Origin: Thermoplasmata archaeon
GTDB taxonomy: Archaea; Thermoplasmatota; Thermoplasmata; Thermoplasmatales; Thermoplasmataceae
NCBI GenBank assembly: GCA_021809755.1
Contig: JAJZJZ010000010.1
Location: 1 to 38,158, forward strand
Direction: 5' to 3'
DNA: 38,158 nt
The first letter of the stretch is position 1, and each line of letters starts with the position of its first letter. The position numbers were made by a program, and so were the translations under genes. Positions 25,625 through 34,624 of this stretch are shown here, one piece after another. The notes beneath the pieces were generated by a model. It was given only the letters and a program-made list of their open reading frames with translations, searched no databases and had not been told where the DNA came from.

Positions 25625-26814
25625 TTCATGAATTCTTTTCCTATAGTTTCTCTCGCAATTATGAGTTTCATGATCTCTCTGGAACCTTCCGCAAGCTGGA
25701 AGGATCTTATACCTCTCAATGCCCATTCCTCGGGACAATCCTTAGAATAACCATATGCCCCCTGCCATTGTAGAGCATCATTTATTGCGTCAAATGCCCA
25801 TGTTGTAGAAAGAAGTTTGGCTTTTGCAATTTCTTTGCTTACCCTAAATCTGTCATACTTTCCAAACCTCTGTTCTTGATCATAAAACCAAAGTGCACGA
25901 TACCCAAGATCCAGAGCCGTTTCCATTCTGGCGGTGTGTTCAGCTACTGAAAATTGGAGTCCCTGATACCTTACAATTTCCTTTCCGAAAGCAACTCGAT
26001 TCTTCATGTATTCGATTCCCCTTCCTATTGATTCAAGAGCTGCGCCCCCACTTATTACTGAAATTATAGCTCTGGCAAACTCAAAGCCTTCGTGAATGAT
26101 ATTGAACCCTTTGTCAATAGTGCCAATGAGATTTTCTTCTGGGATGTCATAATCCTTAATCTTGAATGCCCCCCATGAAGATCCTTCACGACCCATTTCC
26201 TCGAGAAAAGTCACATCCATGTGATCTTTACTATAGGGAACAAAAAATAAGGAAACCCCTCTGGCTCCCTTGTCGGGAGATGTTTTTGCTACTGTGACAA
26301 ATCCTCCACCGTTATCCATGATATTTTTCATAAGACTGATATAACTTTTTTCTCCGTTCAGTGTATAGCTCTTTCCGTTTTTCTTTGCCGTTGTTTTCAT
26401 TGAAGCTACATCTGACCCAAAATTTGGTTCCGTTGATGCTATACCTACGAAATTTTCACCCCTTGCAACCTTTGGCAAGTATTTTTCCTTCAGACTTTCC
26501 GTGCCATATTTTGATACCAAGTATGCCCACGCATTATTTACAAGAAACATTACCGGTATGGATACTGTTGGATCAGCCCTTCCAATCTCCTCGGCAATTA
26601 TTCCGACACTTACTGCATCCCTGTTGCTTCCGCCATATTTCTCAGGAACAGTTAACCCAAAAAATCCCTGTTGTGCCATCTTTTTTATGAGTTCAGGATC
26701 GATCCTCTTTTGTTTTATCATATCCCGAATCCTTGGAGATATCTCCTTTTTACAGAATGCTCTTGCGGACTCTCTTATGATCTCCTGCTCTTCACTAAAT
26801 GTAAAATCAAGCAT
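25621..26814 (-). CDS. Acyl-CoA dehydrogenase
   Basis: 397 residues, normal length. An N-terminal helical domain (LDFTFSEEQEIIRESARAFC) comes first. The middle beta domain with TEPNFGSDVASMKTTA (the FAD/substrate loop) and the C-terminal helical domain follow. The catalytic base position is kept in LAEGSREIMKLIIARETIG, corresponding to the YEGT-x-x-I-Q motif of short- and medium-chain enzymes, with Glu present. It oxidises acyl-CoA to the trans-2-enoyl-CoA, passing electrons to ETF; chain-length preference is unknown. It is encoded alone here, without thiolase or hydratase neighbours. A CTTAAATT element sits about 31 bases before the ATG. Confidence 0.95.
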   Translation of the reverse strand: MLDFTFSEEQEIIRESARAFCKKEISPRIRDMIKQKRIDPELIKKMAQQGFFGLTVPEKYGGSNRDAVSVGIIAEEIGRADPTVSIPVMFLVNNAWAYLVSKYGTESLKEKYLPKVARGENFVGIASTEPNFGSDVASMKTTAKKNGKSYTLNGEKSYISLMKNIMDNGGGFVTVAKTSPDKGARGVSLFFVPYSKDHMDVTFLEEMGREGSSWGAFKIKDYDIPEENLIGTIDKGFNIIHEGFEFARAIISVISGGAALESIGRGIEYMKNRVAFGKEIVRYQGLQFSVAEHTARMETALDLGYRALWFYDQEQRFGKYDRFRVSKEIAKAKLLSTTWAFDAINDALQWQGAYGYSKDCPEEWALRGIRSFQLAEGSREIMKLIIARETIGKEFMN

Positions 26815-26898
26815 GAGAGTACATAGTAGGGTTGTATAGAAATTTAAGCGTCTAATTTGGCAGTTTAATAAGGGAAATGATCCAATGTTTGGATAAAC

Positions 26899-27861
26899 TT
26901 AGTTTACTGTTATTGCTTTCTCCTCTATATCATTGAAATTAATGAACCTGTTAGTTGGATCCTTACATAGAAGTGTGACTCTGCTGTCTCTCCTTTCTGA
27001 GGTAAAATCATAACCTAATCTTGAGGCAAGTTCTCTGGAAAATTCTACTATTGAATCGTGAGAGGGCATATTATCCTGAGTTAATCTTGTGATTGACTGT
27101 CCCACATGAACATAACCCTTGGATTCGATAAAATCTGGTTCGGCAGTTTTATCCATCCGAGCATATTCATCAATGTATGGCATATTCACGTCCTTTACCA
27201 GAGTATGTCTGATTACCTTCCTTGTATCAAGGGAGGGCAAAAGCTCAAGAGTTCTGTTGAAGTTTTCCCATGCATTCCCAATTGCCGGGTTCAACACATC
27301 GTTAAAGATTTCTTTAGTCGGTCCTGCGGTAGTAACATACAATTGAGTTGGAAGCGGGTTGAGTTTTTCAAGTACCATTGGCAGTGTTCCGTTCGTAACA
27401 AGGAATGTTGATATTCCCCTCTTCCCAGCTAGTTCTATAAATTCCCCTAATCTGGAATAGAGCGTTGGCTCTCCTGTTAGGGAGATTGCAATATGTTTTG
27501 GCATAGATGCCTCTTTCCACATTTCTGGTGTGACTTTTGGGTTACCCTTAAGACCAGAAATTAGTTTCAAGTGGGCCTTTATGCTCTCTTCCAATATGAA
27601 TTCAGGGTCATCTTCATAAGAAATTTTCATACTATCAAAACCCTGAAATCTCCAGCAAAAAGAGCAATTTTCAGTACATGAATTAAGCGCAGGTGTCATC
27701 TGCACGCACTGATGTGAATTAATTCCATAAAAGGTACCCTTATAGCAGGAGGCTCCTCCGGTCATCTGGCTTTTTGTCCAGTGGCATACCTTGACCGCAG
27801 AATGTTCACCTACAAGACCATAATGTTGTTTCTTATAAATTTCAGCGTATTTATTTGCCAC
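26899..27861 (-). CDS. taw1: tRNA 4-demethylwyosine synthase (Taw1)
   Basis: 320 residues, a radical-SAM enzyme that condenses pyruvate carbons with N1-methylguanosine-37 of tRNA-Phe to make the tricyclic wyosine base. The three N-terminal cysteines of the second iron-sulfur cluster are at 26, 39 and 52. The radical-SAM motif C62-x3-C66-x2-C69 reads SCTENCSFCWR; all six positions match the numbering I recall for Methanocaldococcus TYW1. AISLTGEPTLYSRLGEF carries the GEP motif for SAM binding. The flavodoxin domain of eukaryotic TYW1 is absent, as is normal in archaea. The start is GTG at 27861, supported by a TATA element 24 bases upstream. Confidence 0.95.
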   Translation of the reverse strand: MANKYAEIYKKQHYGLVGEHSAVKVCHWTKSQMTGGASCYKGTFYGINSHQCVQMTPALNSCTENCSFCWRFQGFDSMKISYEDDPEFILEESIKAHLKLISGLKGNPKVTPEMWKEASMPKHIAISLTGEPTLYSRLGEFIELAGKRGISTFLVTNGTLPMVLEKLNPLPTQLYVTTAGPTKEIFNDVLNPAIGNAWENFNRTLELLPSLDTRKVIRHTLVKDVNMPYIDEYARMDKTAEPDFIESKGYVHVGQSITRLTQDNMPSHDSIVEFSRELASRLGYDFTSERRDSRVTLLCKDPTNRFINFNDIEEKAITVN

Positions 27862-27880
27862 ATCACTTTAGAAAAACCAT

Positions 27881-27888
27881 TTATATAA
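27881..27888 (-). promoter_or_regulatory. TATA box of taw1
   Basis: TTATATAA (self-complementary) is centred 24 bases before the GTG at 27861, implying a leaderless mRNA. Confidence 0.55.
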
Positions 27889-28043
27889 CATTTCTGTAAT
27901 TACAATTGTTCATATTGAATAATTATTCCAAAATTCATTTAACTTTAGATTTGAAAAAGTTAATCTACCCTGATGAGCTAAAAACCAGTTGAATGCCTAT
28001 GTTTAAAATTTTCAATTGTATTACTGCTCGAGGTTCGAAATAG

Positions 28044-29324
28044 ATGAAGATATTCGGCATTAGCGCACCCTACACAGGATCTGGTAAAACCACTGTTACT
28101 CTGGCACTTCTGTCTAAATTAAATAATTCTACATCTGTGAAGATTGGTCCAGATTATATAGATAAAAACCTGCATTCGTCTGTAACGAATATCAATCCAT
28201 ATAATATTGACCGCTGGCTTCAGGGACCACAATATAGAGATATTTTTCTCTCATCAATATCACAATTTGATTATGCAGTTATTGAAGGTGTCATGGGTCT
28301 TTACGATTCCGGTTCTCCTATGAAACTGAATTCACTTTACTACTTCAGGAGGATGAAAATACCCTATATTCTTGTTGTTGATGTATACAAAGTAGCAGAA
28401 TCTGGTTACTATATGGCAAAGTCTTTCATAACGGGCCTATGCATCGGAGTCATAATCAACAATTATGCCGGTGAAAGACATCTTGAAATGGTCTCAAAGC
28501 CATTTATTGATCATGGTATAAGGATCATAGGAGCTATCCCACACAGTAAGGAATTCGAGCTCCCAGAAAGGCATCTTGGATTATCCACGGAGATACCAAA
28601 TGAAAAAATCAGAGATATTGCCACAAAGGTCTCTAAATTCATCAACCTTGATTTCCTGGAGGATTTGCCAGAAATCAAATATCAATCAGCAGATCTTAAG
28701 ATGAATACTCCGGTGACTGGAAATTATAATATATATGTAGCTAAAGATTCTGCATTTAACTTCTACTATGAGGATTCTATGGACACCCTTAGAAAAATTG
28801 GAAATGTTTCTTATTTTTCACCACTGAAGAATGAAGTCCCTGAAGATGCAGATTTCATTTATCTGGGAGGAGGTTACCCTGAACTCTATTCCGACGAGTT
28901 ATCCCGGAGTTATAAGACTTTGGATTACATAAGAAATTTCTCTGAATCAGGGAAGATCATCGTGGGAGAATGTGGTGGTTTAATGTATATGGAATCTGGT
29001 ATTGAAACGGCCAACGGGACAAAGAGAATGTTAGGTATATTTAGGGGGACTGTAGAGAAGAATGGAATTCTAACCATAGGCTATACACAAATGAAGGTTG
29101 TTAAAGATAGTCCACTCTTCAAGAAAAACGATATTGTAAGAGGGCATGAGTTTCATTACAGCTCAATAGTTGATGAGGGGGAAAAAAGCCTAAGGATGGA
29201 AATGGGAAAGGGAATCAATGGCATGGACGGTCTCATATCAGTAAATTCTTTTGGCTCTTATTCTCATTTTTCACTTTCCAGATATTCTAAGCGACTCCTA
29301 TACTCACTCATTAATTCAAAATGA
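28044..29324 (+). CDS. cbiA: Cobyrinic acid a,c-diamide synthase (CbiA family)
   Basis: 426 residues. The N-terminal ATP-dependent ligase domain has the deviant P-loop SAPYTGSGKTTVTLAL (residues 7-22), VKIGPDYID and VIEGVMGLYD. The C-terminal type-1 glutaminase-like domain has IYLGGGYPELY, the nucleophile Cys in VGECGGLMYM and GHEFHYSS for the catalytic His region. The enzyme amidates the a and c side chains of cobyrinate using glutamine and ATP. The same fold makes Ni-sirohydrochlorin diamide in methanogens (CfbB), but nothing here suggests methanogenesis. No other corrinoid gene lies nearby, so it is an isolated member of the pathway. Confidence 0.92.
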   Translation: MKIFGISAPYTGSGKTTVTLALLSKLNNSTSVKIGPDYIDKNLHSSVTNINPYNIDRWLQGPQYRDIFLSSISQFDYAVIEGVMGLYDSGSPMKLNSLYYFRRMKIPYILVVDVYKVAESGYYMAKSFITGLCIGVIINNYAGERHLEMVSKPFIDHGIRIIGAIPHSKEFELPERHLGLSTEIPNEKIRDIATKVSKFINLDFLEDLPEIKYQSADLKMNTPVTGNYNIYVAKDSAFNFYYEDSMDTLRKIGNVSYFSPLKNEVPEDADFIYLGGGYPELYSDELSRSYKTLDYIRNFSESGKIIVGECGGLMYMESGIETANGTKRMLGIFRGTVEKNGILTIGYTQMKVVKDSPLFKKNDIVRGHEFHYSSIVDEGEKSLRMEMGKGINGMDGLISVNSFGSYSHFSLSRYSKRLLYSLINSK

Positions 29325-29383
29325 ATTAAGACCCCGTGACTTTAGAAGTTATATGTACCCACAAAAATAGAGAGAACTTTTGA

Positions 29384-29400
29384 AGCCTCAGGCTCTTTTA
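29384..29400 (+). terminator. Hairpin plus T-run downstream of cbiA
   Basis: AGCC-TCA-GGCT forms a short perfect inverted repeat followed by CTTTTA, about 60 bases after the cbiA stop. It looks like a transcription terminator, although archaea usually need only the T-run. Confidence 0.35.
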
Positions 29401-29432
29401 ATCTAATGAATTTTTTATGCAATATAATCAGC

Positions 29433-29446
29433 TTGTCATTTGACAA
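29433..29446. promoter_or_regulatory. Perfect palindrome TTGTCA-TT-TGACAA, candidate operator
   Basis: A 6-base perfect inverted repeat with a 2-base spacer, between the cbiA terminator-like hairpin and the likely TATA region (29461-29478) of the oxidoreductase gene that starts at 29500. The place just upstream of the core promoter is usual for archaeal regulators. No regulator is identified. Confidence 0.4.
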
Positions 29447-29499
29447 ATGTAGATGAAATCTTTTAGGAAATGTTAAATCTCATAAGATAATAGAAATTC

Positions 29500-30444
29500 A
29501 TGAAGTTTGGCATAGTAAGTCTGGGAAATCATGCAATAAACCGGGTGGTACCTGCAATCATATCTTCAGGAAACGAGATTGGCGGGGTTTATAGTACAAA
29601 CCAAAATAAGGCAAGTGAATTTTCAAAAAAATACGGATGCAATCAGCACGGCGTTCTTGAGGAGCTTTTGAAGGAAGACTTGGACGCTGTCTATATTAGT
29701 TCGCCAAATTTTCTGCACTATAATTATTCCATGGCATCATTCAGACATGGAAAACATGTTCTTCTTGAAAAGCCCATGACCTTGAAGATGGAACACGCGG
29801 AGGAACTGGTAAAATATTCCCAAGAAATGAATCTGAAACTTGGGATAGGATTTCACATGAGGTTTCATCCCGTCGCGAAAATGATTAAGGAAAAATTAAA
29901 TAATGATTCCATGGGAGAAATAAGTTATATGGAGGCATCATGGGGATCCTATTCTCAAGGAACCAGAGCAAACCCTGAATCTTCATGGTGGAACGAGGAT
30001 GAAAAAGTTGGCGGGGGTGCCATAATGGGCATGGGTGTTCATGTTTTGGACTTTCTTAATTATATAATGGAGAGAGAACCGGATGAAGTTAAGGGTATGG
30101 GTTCACCTCCTGGGAGGATCGTTGATGATACCAGAGTTGGGATTCTGAGATTTGGAAGTACTTTGGGAAGTATAAATACGTCAAGGAAATATTCCGTACC
30201 AGACAATTCCATAAGAATTTTTGGAACAAGAGGGACAATAGAAGGAAACAATATATTTGGAACCAAAATTACGGGAGAATTGAGAGTCAATGGGAAAGTA
30301 GAAAAGATATTCAACGATAGCGTGAGCTTATACGAATCTGAAGTTAGTGCATTTGTTGATCTTGTGAACAATAAGAAGTCAGAAATAGCTCAGGGAAGTG
30401 AAGGTGCTGCTGTGGTACGGGAAACCATTGAACTGATGAAATAA
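29500..30444 (+). CDS. Gfo/Idh/MocA family NAD(P)-dependent oxidoreductase
   Basis: 314 residues. A Rossmann domain (1-120) leads into HVLLEKPMTL with the catalytic EKP lysine. The C-terminal alpha/beta domain contains VGGGAIMGMGVHVLDFLNYI with the His/Asp active-site pair. The dinucleotide loop reads GIVSLGNHA, where the first Gly of the G-x-G-x-x-G/A pattern is Ser (residue 7). Sugar or inositol dehydrogenation is the usual reaction; a D-xylose or D-glucose dehydrogenase role is possible for this order. Upstream lies a palindrome that may control it. Followed at a 45-base distance by pyrophosphatase, which has its own promoter-like element. Confidence 0.9.
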   Translation: MKFGIVSLGNHAINRVVPAIISSGNEIGGVYSTNQNKASEFSKKYGCNQHGVLEELLKEDLDAVYISSPNFLHYNYSMASFRHGKHVLLEKPMTLKMEHAEELVKYSQEMNLKLGIGFHMRFHPVAKMIKEKLNNDSMGEISYMEASWGSYSQGTRANPESSWWNEDEKVGGGAIMGMGVHVLDFLNYIMEREPDEVKGMGSPPGRIVDDTRVGILRFGSTLGSINTSRKYSVPDNSIRIFGTRGTIEGNNIFGTKITGELRVNGKVEKIFNDSVSLYESEVSAFVDLVNNKKSEIAQGSEGAAVVRETIELMK

Positions 30445-30489
30445 CAAACGTATGGTAATGTTTAAGATAGAAATTTCCCTGTAGTTTTA

Positions 30490-31029
30490 ATGGCAAATGA
30501 AAGTTTATGGCATGCGATAGGGCCTGGCGAAAAGGCACCTGAAGAAGTGAACGTGATAATAGAAACTCCTAAAGGCAGCAGAAACAAGTATGAAATCAGC
30601 AAGGACTATAATGGCATAGTGCTTGACCGTGTACTGCATTCATCTGTTGTTTATCCTGCAGATTATGGTTTAATCCCTCATACACTTTATGACGATGGAG
30701 ACCCTATAGATGTGGTTGTCGTCATGAGCTTTCCGACATATCCTGGAATCATGCTTAAGGCAAGACCCATCGGCATTATGCATATGATTGATGCAGGAGA
30801 TAAAGATAACAAGATAATAGCAGTTCCTTCAAAAGATCCTGCTTTTTCACATGTAAAGTCAATGGACGACCTGAATCCACATCTTCTTAAGGAATTCAAG
30901 AACTTCTTTGAAACCTATAAACTGCTAGAGGGCAAAAAAACATCTGTTGATGGTTTTGGTTCTAAGGAAGAGGCCTATGAGGAAATAAAGCAATCCATCA
31001 AAGTTTACAAAGATAAATATCCAAAATAA
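30490..31029 (+). CDS. ppa: Inorganic pyrophosphatase (family I)
   Basis: 179 residues, the typical length. It hydrolyses pyrophosphate to phosphate and so drives biosynthesis. Family I landmarks are VNVIIETPKGSRNKYEISKD, YPADYGLIPHTL and the metal-binding DDGDPIDVVVVM, followed by DAGDKDNKIIAVPSKDP with its D-x-x-D-x-K block. The C-terminus has EFKNFFETYKLLEGKKT. All expected acidic ligands appear present. A TTTAAGA element is about 27 bases before the ATG. Confidence 0.97.
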   Translation: MANESLWHAIGPGEKAPEEVNVIIETPKGSRNKYEISKDYNGIVLDRVLHSSVVYPADYGLIPHTLYDDGDPIDVVVVMSFPTYPGIMLKARPIGIMHMIDAGDKDNKIIAVPSKDPAFSHVKSMDDLNPHLLKEFKNFFETYKLLEGKKTSVDGFGSKEEAYEEIKQSIKVYKDKYPK

Positions 31030-31105
31030 TTTTATATTTAGCAGACTGGGAATTATTATTACTTCTTTTGGATTATTCTCATTGTTTAACAAATGAATAA
31101 ATAGA

Positions 31106-32353
31106 TTGGTTAACTTAGTGCTTACGCAGAAACCTCATATTATCAAACTCATGAAGAACTATAACAGATCCTTTTGGGTAGCTGGTTTAGCCTCCATGAT
31201 TAGATCCTTTGGAATAGGCTCAACTTGGCCATTCCTTGCAATATTTTTTGAAGTCAATCTGGGAGTGCCCATTCTCTATGTAGGAGCAATATTTACGGCG
31301 ATAGCTGCAGTATCCATGGCATTCAGTCTTGTTGGGGGAACACTTGGTGATCTACTGGGCAGGAAGAAGACCATATTGATAGGCAGCGCAATTGGCTTTT
31401 TAACGTATTTTACGGTTTATTTAATGGTAGATAGCAATGTCATGGCCCTGTATATAGCCATAATTTTCATAATATCGTCCATATCAGGATCCCTTACCTT
31501 TCCCGCAACCTCAGCCATAGTTGCAGATGTAACTACGGTTGAAAATCGTAGGGAAGGTTATTCTATTTACAGGATTTTAACAAATCTAGGGTGGGCTATT
31601 GGCCCTGTCCTGGGTTCATTCCTATACAGTTCCGGAGTGGGAAACATATTCCTCTTTTCTGCAATAACATTACTATTACAATTACTTATTGTACTTTTAT
31701 TTTTAAATCATACGCATAAGGCTGAAGATCCTAATACCAAAGAAAAAAGACAATACATCTCTTTTGACAGATTCCTCATAATTTTTTCAATAGGAACCTT
31801 TTTCATGACTGTCGTTTCATCTCAATTCAGTGTAACCTTTCCTTCGTATGCAGTTCTTAGAGGCAACGTTCTTCCTTATGAAATAGGATATATTTATGCA
31901 GTAAATGGAGTTGTTGTAGTACTTGGCCAATTTCCCACCACTAGAATAACCAGAAAGATAAGCGATCTTTTTTCCATGGAACTCGGAATGATCTTTTATT
32001 CCGTGGGTTATCTTCTTTCCGCTTTTTCATCAAGTCTCACTGCGTTCATCGTAGACATGGTCATTATAACAATAGGGGAGAACTTAAGCTCACCAGGAAT
32101 AAGCTCCATTGTATCAAAAATAGCGCCTAAGGAAAAAGTAGCAAGATATAACGGATTTAATTCTATGATAAATAATGTGGGCAGAGCACTGGGACCATCC
32201 ATCGGAACATTTTTTATGTTTATATTCAATTATAACGGCCTACAACTTTGGGCCTCACTCGACTTGTTTGGTGTTTTCTCTATAATCCTATTTTCGTTTT
32301 TCGGACGTTCTGTTAGAGGAACTAAAAATAGTCTTATCAATGAACATATATAG
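31106..32353 (+). CDS. MFS transporter (DHA1-like)
   Basis: Up to 415 residues with about 12 hydrophobic segments. The motif A loop GTLGDLLGRKKTILIG is between segments 2 and 3, and RILTNLGWAIGPVLGSFLYS (motif C) is in segment 5. The frame opens with TTG at 31106. An ATG at 31151 follows a hydrophilic stretch and is an equally good start, since no clear promoter decides. It is a paralogue of the protein at 15630-16865. The 3' end overlaps the UbiA gene by 17 bases. Substrate unknown; a drug- or metabolite-efflux role is typical. Confidence 0.88.
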   Translation: MVNLVLTQKPHIIKLMKNYNRSFWVAGLASMIRSFGIGSTWPFLAIFFEVNLGVPILYVGAIFTAIAAVSMAFSLVGGTLGDLLGRKKTILIGSAIGFLTYFTVYLMVDSNVMALYIAIIFIISSISGSLTFPATSAIVADVTTVENRREGYSIYRILTNLGWAIGPVLGSFLYSSGVGNIFLFSAITLLLQLLIVLLFLNHTHKAEDPNTKEKRQYISFDRFLIIFSIGTFFMTVVSSQFSVTFPSYAVLRGNVLPYEIGYIYAVNGVVVVLGQFPTTRITRKISDLFSMELGMIFYSVGYLLSAFSSSLTAFIVDMVIITIGENLSSPGISSIVSKIAPKEKVARYNGFNSMINNVGRALGPSIGTFFMFIFNYNGLQLWASLDLFGVFSIILFSFFGRSVRGTKNSLINEHI

Positions 32354-33188
32354 AAAGAATAACGCCAGCCAGAAATATGAAGCCTATGAAAGAGTTTGAG
32401 TTGAGAAATGAAACTCTTATTGATTTTGGATCGTCCGGCTTTAATATAACGTGCTGGTATATGATGAGTAGAATGATTACCGTGGCAGCCGCCAAATATA
32501 TATAGGACTTTATGAAGTATGCTATTGACAGGAAAAGTGCCCCTGTAACTGCATGTACTGTTTCCGAATAATGCATCCCCTTCTTTATGCCGCTTCTGCT
32601 CATAACGGTCTTCAATCCGTTTTGCCTGTCGTACTCAATATCCGGTATAGTATATATCATATCAAACCCTGCAATCCATAGACCAGTGGCAAGTATGAGA
32701 ATATAAATTTCAGGTATTGCTGGGAATGATGGGTCAACTGCAAGGTATCCTGCCATAACACCGACCCCGATGACCAGCCCCATAAAGAAATGACGAAGCA
32801 TTGTTATTTTTTTGAGAAGTGGATCTATTATGAACAGTGCTAGAACAATTGGAGATAATTCAAAAACAAGTCTGTTAAGTAAAAAGGTACAGGTTTCAAA
32901 CAAGAAAGCCGATATTACCGTGAACCAGATAGCCCTATTAATTGTAAATGAACCCTTTACGAGAGCCCAGTCTTTTTTCCTTGGGTTTATTATATCATAT
33001 CTTCTTCCCAATATCCTATTGATGGACATACCCGTTGCCCTTGCAAAACTTCCTGCCAATATTACCAGAATAAGAACGAGGGTTCCTGGATAACCATCGG
33101 CTGCGATAAAGCTTCCTGACACTATGAACGGTATGTCGAATACCGTGTGTTCCAGCTTTATATAGTCTGCAATTTCCTTAAATTTCAT
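32337..33188 (-). CDS. ubiA: UbiA-family aromatic prenyltransferase
   Basis: 283 residues, about eight or nine membrane segments. It attaches a polyprenyl chain to an aromatic quinone precursor in the membrane. The first Asp-rich motif reads NRILGRRYDIINPR where the family normally has N-x-x-x-D-x-x-x-D, so the first Asp is Gly. The second motif, DMIYTIPDIEYDRQNGLKTV, is intact. The UbiD-type partner overlaps by 4 bases upstream. This prenyltransferase/decarboxylase pair is the MqnP/MqnL (or UbiA/UbiD) combination for menaquinone-type quinones; Thermoplasmatales make menaquinone and thermoplasmaquinone. The exact substrate is not proven. Confidence 0.92.
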   Translation of the reverse strand: MKFKEIADYIKLEHTVFDIPFIVSGSFIAADGYPGTLVLILVILAGSFARATGMSINRILGRRYDIINPRKKDWALVKGSFTINRAIWFTVISAFLFETCTFLLNRLVFELSPIVLALFIIDPLLKKITMLRHFFMGLVIGVGVMAGYLAVDPSFPAIPEIYILILATGLWIAGFDMIYTIPDIEYDRQNGLKTVMSRSGIKKGMHYSETVHAVTGALFLSIAYFIKSYIYLAAATVIILLIIYQHVILKPDDPKSIRVSFLNSNSFIGFIFLAGVILSIYVH

Positions 33189-34624
33189 CTTTTATACCTT
33201 TCAAGTATCGCTTCGCATTTTTTAATTACATCCTGATCCATTTCCATGACATCAGGCCATATTCTGTTGAATCCTTCTTCTTTCCACTTTCTGGTAGCAT
33301 CTATTCCTATCTTTGATCCGAAATTAAACATCTCAGATGCATGGTCTAGTGCATCAGTTTGGGTTCTTGGAATAATTGTAATGTCTCTAGCTGGATCGAC
33401 TCTGGTTGTCATTGCCCATATAACCTGCTTTCTATCGTGTATGTTAATATCGTCATCAACCACCAGGACAAACTTGGAGAACATCAGTTGTCCTGTTCCC
33501 CATATTGAGAACATTACCTTTCTTGCATGTCCCGGATATCTCTTCTTTATTGATACCACAACCATGTTGTGAAAGACTGCCTCTTCCATTGTGTTAAGAT
33601 CAACAATCTCAGGTATTTGCAACTGAATGAGGGGCAGGAACATCCTTTCTATAGCCTTTCCCATGGTAACATCCTCGTGCCAAAGCTTACCCACAATGGT
33701 TGTTGGATAAATCGGATTTTTTTTCTCTATTATCCTCTTAACATGAAATACAGGAAACTGTTCCTCAAGTGAATAATATCCTGTGTGATCACCAAATGGA
33801 CCTTCAATTCTGGTCTCAGAAGGATCAACATAACCCTCCAGAACTATTTCTGAATTCATTGGGTATTCTAGATTAACAGAATTTCCCTTAACAAGATCAA
33901 TCCGGTTACCAGATATTAACCCGGAAAAGGAGAACTCGTCAAAGGGATCTGGAAGAGGGGCAACTGCAGAGAAAATGGTCAATGGATCTGATCCTATCGT
34001 AACTGCAACATCCATAACTTCCTTCTTTTCCTTAGCATCCTGCATATTTTGCGAACCCCCCTTATGGATTTGCCAGTGCATTCCCAAGGTTTCATTATCA
34101 AATTTTTGAAGTCTATACATACCGGCATTTCTCTGACCTGTGGCAGGGTTCTTTGTAATGACAATGGGAAGTGTAATGAACGGCCCCCCATCTTTTGGCC
34201 ATGTGGTACATATTGGATATCTGTCAAGATCTACTTTATCCAGTATCCTTGTTGATGAGGGTAATGATGTGTGTATCTTGGGTCTAAGTCCTGAAAGCTC
34301 CCTGAGCATTTCCAGCCCTCTTGATATCATGGATTCCGATTCTCCCGGTGGCCTAATCAAATTACGCAGCTTCATTCCTATGTCATATGGCTTTTGTCCC
34401 AGAATCCATTCCATTTTTCTTTCCCCAGAAAACAAATTGCCTATAACTGGTAATGGAGAATTCTTAACATTTTGAAATATGACAGTCTTGTTCCTGCCAG
34501 AATATTCCTCTCTGTCCATAATGTATGTAAGTTCTAAATAAGGATCAACTTCCTCCTCAATGGATATTAGATCGTTATTCTTCTTTAGAAATGATATGTA
34601 ATCCTGCAGATCATCAAACGTCAT
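33185..34624 (-). CDS. ubiD: UbiD-family prenylated-FMN decarboxylase
   Basis: 479 residues, full length. UbiD enzymes decarboxylate aromatic or unsaturated acids with prenyl-FMN and Mn. Recognisable parts are the N-terminal D-L-x-D-Y-I-x-x-L-K, the NAGMYRLQKFD block (in other members Y-R-x-x-v), MHWQIHKGG, and RIEGPFGDHTGYYSLEEQFPVF, which carries the E-G-P-F-G-D-H-T-G-Y motif with catalytic Glu residues. Cotranscribed with and upstream of the UbiA gene (4-base overlap), so it probably removes the carboxyl group of the prenylated quinone precursor. The UbiX/PadI prenyltransferase that makes its cofactor is not in the window. Confidence 0.94.
   Translation of the reverse strand: MTFDDLQDYISFLKKNNDLISIEEEVDPYLELTYIMDREEYSGRNKTVIFQNVKNSPLPVIGNLFSGERKMEWILGQKPYDIGMKLRNLIRPPGESESMISRGLEMLRELSGLRPKIHTSLPSSTRILDKVDLDRYPICTTWPKDGGPFITLPIVITKNPATGQRNAGMYRLQKFDNETLGMHWQIHKGGSQNMQDAKEKKEVMDVAVTIGSDPLTIFSAVAPLPDPFDEFSFSGLISGNRIDLVKGNSVNLEYPMNSEIVLEGYVDPSETRIEGPFGDHTGYYSLEEQFPVFHVKRIIEKKNPIYPTTIVGKLWHEDVTMGKAIERMFLPLIQLQIPEIVDLNTMEEAVFHNMVVVSIKKRYPGHARKVMFSIWGTGQLMFSKFVLVVDDDINIHDRKQVIWAMTTRVDPARDITIIPRTQTDALDHASEMFNFGSKIGIDATRKWKEEGFNRIWPDVMEMDQDVIKKCEAILERYKR

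Noticed and set aside
27970-28000. C/D box sRNA before cbiA (TGATGAG, later TTGA)
   Set aside because: The D box is imperfect (TTGA) and no C'/D' pair follows.
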